Shown piece after piece: positions 60,516-64,000 of a stretch of 64,000 nucleotides of DNA (the first letter of the stretch is position 1; each line of letters opens with the position of its first letter). Origin of the DNA: ENR-C20 sp942493145. Its GTDB lineage: Bacteria > Bacillota > Clostridia > Acetivibrionales > DTU013. The stretch is from assembly GCA_942493145.1 (NCBI GenBank), contig OW818679.1, positions 744,001-808,000 of the forward strand, read 5' to 3'. Made by a program: the position numbers and the translations under genes. The notes under the pieces are model-generated. The model had not been told where the DNA came from, made no database searches, and saw nothing but the letters and a program-made list of their open reading frames with translations.

Positions 60516-61262
60516 TCAGCCAAAACGGCCGGTAATATAATCCTCTGTGCGTTTGTCAACCGGGGTGCTGAAAATCTTTTCAGTGTGATCGTACTCTACA
60601 ATTTCACCATGAAGAAAAAATGCAGTCTTGTCGGAAATACGGCCTGCCTGCTGCATGTTGTGTGTTACGATCACTATGGTATATTTGGTTTTCAATTCAT
60701 CAATCAGGTCTTCAATCTTCATTGTAGAAATGGGATCCAGAGCTGAAGTGGGCTCATCCATAAGGACCACTTCCGGTTCCACCGCCAGCACCCTGGCGAT
60801 ACAGAGACGTTGCTGTTGCCCACCTGAGAGGCCAAGGGCATTTTGCTTAAGGCGGTCCTTGACTTCGTCCCAGAGGGCTGCGCCCCTAAGACTCTTTTCT
60901 ACTATTTCCTCCAGGCTGCTCCTGGATTTTATTCCGTGTACCCTGGGGCCATATGCTACATTTTCGAATACAGACATAGGGAAGGGGTTTGGCTTTTGGA
61001 AAACCATACCGACCCGTTTTCTTAATTCAACTATATCATAGTCCCCATATATGTTCAAATCTTCAAGAAAAACCTCCCCAGTTATGCGAACACCCTGTAT
61101 CAGGTCATTCATACGGTTCAAAGTCTTTATGAAGGTTGATTTGCCACATCCGGAAGGACCGATAAGTGCAGTTACCTTTTTTTCTTCAATTCCGATACTG
61201 ATTTTCTTGAGGGCCTGGGTATTTCCATAAAACAGATCCAGATCCTTCGTATGCATTTTCAT
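60516..61262 (-). CDS. pstB: Phosphate ABC transporter ATP-binding protein
   Basis: 248 residues. Walker A GPSGCGKSTFIKTL, signature LSGGQQQRLCIARVL, Walker B EVVLMDEPTSALDPIS and the switch histidine in VIVTHNMQQAGR are all present. The PstB-specific NPFPMSVFENVAYGPRVHG segment fits phosphate import. It drives the PstA/PstC permease from the cytoplasmic side. It is 20 bases after pstA. Confidence 0.96.
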   Translation of the reverse strand: MKMHTKDLDLFYGNTQALKKISIGIEEKKVTALIGPSGCGKSTFIKTLNRMNDLIQGVRITGEVFLEDLNIYGDYDIVELRKRVGMVFQKPNPFPMSVFENVAYGPRVHGIKSRSSLEEIVEKSLRGAALWDEVKDRLKQNALGLSGGQQQRLCIARVLAVEPEVVLMDEPTSALDPISTMKIEDLIDELKTKYTIVIVTHNMQQAGRISDKTAFFLHGEIVEYDHTEKIFSTPVDKRTEDYITGRFG

Positions 61263-61282
61263 TAATTTATTCCTTCCTTCCT

Positions 61283-62176
61283 TTAGCCGCTTGTTGTAAT
61301 CTTTTTAAGGCCGCCTGCAATCCTGGCGGCGACAAAATTGATCACGGCTACGATCATTATGAGTACTGTCGCTGTTGCAAATGCCTGATCAAAGGATATA
61401 CCCTCCTTGGCAAGTGTGTATAAATGAACCGAAAGGGTCCTGCCCGACTTCAGTATACCAGATGGTATATTGGGTACAAAACCGGCCGTCAGGTATACTG
61501 CGGCTGTTTCACCTACTATCCTTCCTATGCTGAGAATTACAGCAGTGAGGATTCCGGGGATGGCGCTGGGGAGTATGACGCGCGTAATGGTTGTCAGCTT
61601 CGTTGCTCCAAGGGCGAAACTTCCTTCACGGTAACTTCCGGGTACGGTCTTAAGTGCTTCCTCGGTGGTCCTGATTATGGTCGGGAGAACCATAATGCTC
61701 AGTGTCAGAGCACCGGCCAGTATGGAGTATCTCAGACCCAGCGCAATAACAAAGAATATCAGACCGAAGAGACCGTATAATATTGAGGGTATACCTGAAA
61801 GGGTCTCTGTTGCAAAGCGTATGATATTGACAACCTTGCCGGGTTTTGAATATTCAACAAGGTATATGGCCGAGAATATGCCTATGGGTGTTGATATGAC
61901 GACGGTCACAAGTATTATATATATAGTGCTGACAATCATCGGCAGGATACCTGTCTTATCAGAAGAGGGCCTGTATATCGTGGTCAGGAACTCCCAATCG
62001 ATATGGGTGATGCCTTTCGAAATAATATATATAAGGATCCATGCGAGTACTGCTATTGTCAGTAAGGCGGAGGCCCAGATAAAAAACATGAGGATCATAT
62101 CAGAGGGATTGCGTTTCCTGGTTCTTTTCCTATTTTTGCTGCTCATAACCCTGTTTGTGCCAGAGGACATCATCAT
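61283..62176 (-). CDS. pstA: Phosphate ABC transporter permease
   Basis: 297 residues with about six membrane helices and the permease coupling loop YREGSFALGATKLTTITRVI. LSGIPSILYGLFGLIFFVIA is typical of PstA/PstC. It forms the phosphate channel with PstC. Three ATGs occur in a row at the start, after AAAGGCAGG. The first overlaps the pstC stop by 4 bases. Confidence 0.95.
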   Translation of the reverse strand: MMMSSGTNRVMSSKNRKRTRKRNPSDMILMFFIWASALLTIAVLAWILIYIISKGITHIDWEFLTTIYRPSSDKTGILPMIVSTIYIILVTVVISTPIGIFSAIYLVEYSKPGKVVNIIRFATETLSGIPSILYGLFGLIFFVIALGLRYSILAGALTLSIMVLPTIIRTTEEALKTVPGSYREGSFALGATKLTTITRVILPSAIPGILTAVILSIGRIVGETAAVYLTAGFVPNIPSGILKSGRTLSVHLYTLAKEGISFDQAFATATVLIMIVAVINFVAARIAGGLKKITTSG

Positions 62177-63066
62177 GCACCTGCCTTTCTGCGCATCATG
62201 ACATTTAACCCTATGTTCAGTGCCATGATAAAGATAAATAATACAACCCCAGTCGCAAACAGGGCTTCCTGGTGGAGTCCACTGGCATAACCCATTTCAA
62301 GGGCTATATTTGCTGTAAGTGTGCGGACCCTGTCGGTTAGTGCAGTGGGTATCATAGGTGTGTTGCCGGATACAAGTATGACTGCCATGGTTTCGCCTAT
62401 TGCTCTTCCGATTCCAAGTACTACTGCAGCCATGATCCCGGAACGTGCAGCGGGGATCATTACCCTGAAAATGGTTTGAATGTGAGAGGCTCCGAGGGCA
62501 AGGGAACCCTCCTTGTATGCTGCGGGGACCGCCCGGATTGATGTTTCTGTAATACTGATTATTGTCGGCAATATCATTACTGTTAGTATGAAAATAACTG
62601 CAAGAAGGCTGTTGCCGGCACCTCCAAGGTATTTTGAAATGATAGGGACGACTACCATCAATCCAAAAAAGCCGAATACCACAGAAGGTATTCCTGAAAG
62701 AAGCTCAATTGCCGGCCGAAATATTCTTGTTACACTTTTAGGGGCTATTTCTGCGAGGAAAACAGCTGTAAAGATACCGATTAAGACGCCGGCTATAGTA
62801 GCTCCGAGCGTAGCAAGGACTGAAGCGACGATCATTGGAAGGATGCCGAATATATCTGCTCCAGGCTGCCATTCCTGACCTGTGAGGAAGCTCCATACGC
62901 CTATTTTGAATATCGCCGGGGCGCCTTTCATGAAAACATATGCAGTGATGATTATAACGCAAAGAATTGATATTCCAGCACTGGCAAGGAATATCATCTC
63001 AAATGTCTTTTCTTTGATTCTTGTCAATTTTCTTTTATCTTGTCTTTCCTGTGATTTGTTACTCAT
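62173..63066 (-). CDS. pstC: Phosphate ABC transporter permease
   Basis: 297 residues with about six membrane helices. The coupling loop is YKEGSLALGASHIQTIFRVM and the PstC segment LLSGIPSVVFGFFGLMVVVP is clear, as is VWSFLTGQEWQPGADIFGIL near the N-terminus. It pairs with PstA. AGGGGG lies just before the ATG. It is separated from pstS by a strong hairpin. Confidence 0.95.
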   Translation of the reverse strand: MSNKSQERQDKRKLTRIKEKTFEMIFLASAGISILCVIIITAYVFMKGAPAIFKIGVWSFLTGQEWQPGADIFGILPMIVASVLATLGATIAGVLIGIFTAVFLAEIAPKSVTRIFRPAIELLSGIPSVVFGFFGLMVVVPIISKYLGGAGNSLLAVIFILTVMILPTIISITETSIRAVPAAYKEGSLALGASHIQTIFRVMIPAARSGIMAAVVLGIGRAIGETMAVILVSGNTPMIPTALTDRVRTLTANIALEMGYASGLHQEALFATGVVLFIFIMALNIGLNVMMRRKAGA

Positions 63067-63092
63067 TAGGGAGCCCCCTTTTTACATGGCTT

Positions 63093-63126
63093 ACGGGTAA
63101 TGGTCCTATACTTTACCATTACCCGT
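63093..63126 (-). promoter_or_regulatory. 12-bp hairpin between pstS and pstC
   Basis: ACGGGTAATGGT (63093-63104) and ACCATTACCCGT (63115-63126) pair perfectly around a 10-base loop. No T-run follows on the minus strand. As in other pst operons it probably protects or ends part of the pstS mRNA, so that more binding protein than permease is made. Confidence 0.75.
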
Positions 63127-63153
63127 TTGATGCTGCCACTTACCAAATTATTA

Positions 63154-64000
63154 TCATTTCACGGTTATATATTTTTCTGATACGATCTTCTGGCCTGCAT
63201 CGCTTAGTACATAGTCAAGGAAGGCTTTGACTTCAGGCTTCATTTCACCCTTGGTCAACATCAGGAATGGCCTTGATATTACATATTTCCCTGACTTGAC
63301 ATTGTCAACAGTGCATTCGACGCTGTCGACGCTGACCAATTTCATGCTTTCATCAACATATCCGAGGGAGGTGTAACCGATTGCGTTTTCCTTAGCTGCG
63401 ATATTTGCCTTTACTGCACCTGAACCGTCAACCACCAGTGCGTCTTTTGCCATTAGGGAATAGGTCTTGTCGTCCTTCTTTTCCTGGAGCTTCAACAGCT
63501 CTTCGAAAGCACCCCTTGTTCCGGAGCCATCTTCTCGGGTTACCACAAGAATTTCCAGATCTGCTCCGCCAACTTCCTTCCAGTTCTTTATTTCACCTTT
63601 GAATATTGCAGTAATCTGATCCTTTGTGAGGTTTGTAACTGTATTTGATGGATGTACAACTACTGCAATACCATCATAAGCTATTATGTGCTCGGTAAGG
63701 CCCAATGACTTCTCTTCTTCCTTCAGTTCACGCGAAGAAACACCGATGTCCGATATACCATCGCTGGAGTCCTTAACACCCTGGGTGGAACCGCCGCCCT
63801 GTACTTCAACTGTTATTCCGCTTTCTACATCAAGGAAGGTGTCCGCAAGATCCTGGGCGAGGGGCTGTACTGATGTTGATCCTGTAACGAGAACACTACC
63901 TGAAAGTGAAGAGGTGCCATTCCCGGTTGAGGAAGTTGTGTCCTCCGGGGCGGTTGTCGTTCCGCCACATCCCGTCAATACGAGAGTCAATGACATTATT
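63154..64000 (-). CDS. pstS: Phosphate-binding lipoprotein (start beyond window)
   Basis: At least 281 residues. The visible N-terminus runs through a hydrophobic stretch into the lipobox VLTGC, so the first residues of the signal peptide lie past the right edge; an in-frame ATG at 63996 is too close to the cysteine to be the true start. Phosphate-loop motifs are SVLVTGSTSVQPLAQDLADT, IGVSSRELKEEE and VTREDGSGTRGAFEELL. It captures phosphate outside the membrane and is the first visible gene of the leftward pstSCAB-phoU-phoP-phoR operon; the promoter is outside the window. Confidence 0.93.
   Translation of the reverse strand, partial: IMSLTLVLTGCGGTTTAPEDTTSSTGNGTSSLSGSVLVTGSTSVQPLAQDLADTFLDVESGITVEVQGGGSTQGVKDSSDGISDIGVSSRELKEEEKSLGLTEHIIAYDGIAVVVHPSNTVTNLTKDQITAIFKGEIKNWKEVGGADLEILVVTREDGSGTRGAFEELLKLQEKKDDKTYSLMAKDALVVDGSGAVKANIAAKENAIGYTSLGYVDESMKLVSVDSVECTVDNVKSGKYVISRPFLMLTKGEMKPEVKAFLDYVLSDAGQKIVSEKYITVK

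Overview
The window looks like a chromosomal segment of an anaerobic, endospore-forming member of the Clostridia. The evidence is a GerA-type germination operon, a Ptb/Buk butyrate pair, a clostridial Pst-PhoPR operon, strong AGGAGG-type ribosome binding sites, and many flavodoxin, ferredoxin and molybdopterin enzymes with no oxygenases of recognisable aerobic type. No rRNA, tRNA, insertion sequence or CRISPR array was seen. The identification rests on reading the proteins, not on a database search.

Positions 1-36.8 kb are a catabolic region that I read as anaerobic polyphenol degradation. It opens with the end of a pyrogallol-phloroglucinol transhydroxylase (large subunit tail, complete small subunit). 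Three ring-metabolism-like enzymes follow (M29/NicX-like protein, beta-propeller lactonase-like protein, metal-ligand-poor amidohydrolase), then a LysR regulator, a UroD-family protein and a TRAP transporter. Positions 12.4-20.3 kb carry an eight-gene operon: SDR reductase, two 6-oxocamphor-hydrolase-like C-C hydrolases, thiolase, BKACE lyase, a 3-hydroxyacid dehydrogenase of the carnitine dehydrogenase type, butyrate kinase and phosphotransbutyrylase. Together these could take phloroglucinol through dihydrophloroglucinol, 3-hydroxy-5-oxohexanoate and 3,5-dioxohexanoate to acetoacetate, acetoacetyl-CoA and acetyl-CoA, with ATP made at the kinase step. A second molybdoenzyme with a very small ferredoxin partner follows at 20.6-23.5 kb.

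Positions 23.9-36.8 kb hold a protein of unknown function, a PucR and a LysR regulator, and a second redox cluster: flavodoxin-ferredoxin fusion, double-hotdog MaoC-like protein, zinc alcohol dehydrogenase, glycine-rich small protein, MerR regulator, orphan binding lipoprotein and an Old Yellow Enzyme-type flavoprotein. Three of these neighbours carry Gly-Gly-Pro-rich tracts. Across 5-24 kb there are remnants of genes whose intact paralogues lie nearby (transhydroxylase small subunit, UroD, molybdoenzyme). Three of them have lost internal segments, so the region has repeatedly duplicated and collapsed.

Positions 36.9-64 kb are ordinary housekeeping or cell-surface content: a secreted beta-helix protein, a chemoreceptor, a GHL10-amidase cell wall protein, glutamate dehydrogenase, a PilZ protein, a ger operon, a cyclic-nucleotide-binding-domain protein, release factor 3, a uridine-kinase-like protein, and a leftward pstSCAB-phoU-phoP-phoR operon ending in a DUF1540 protein. 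The pstS gene runs off the right edge.
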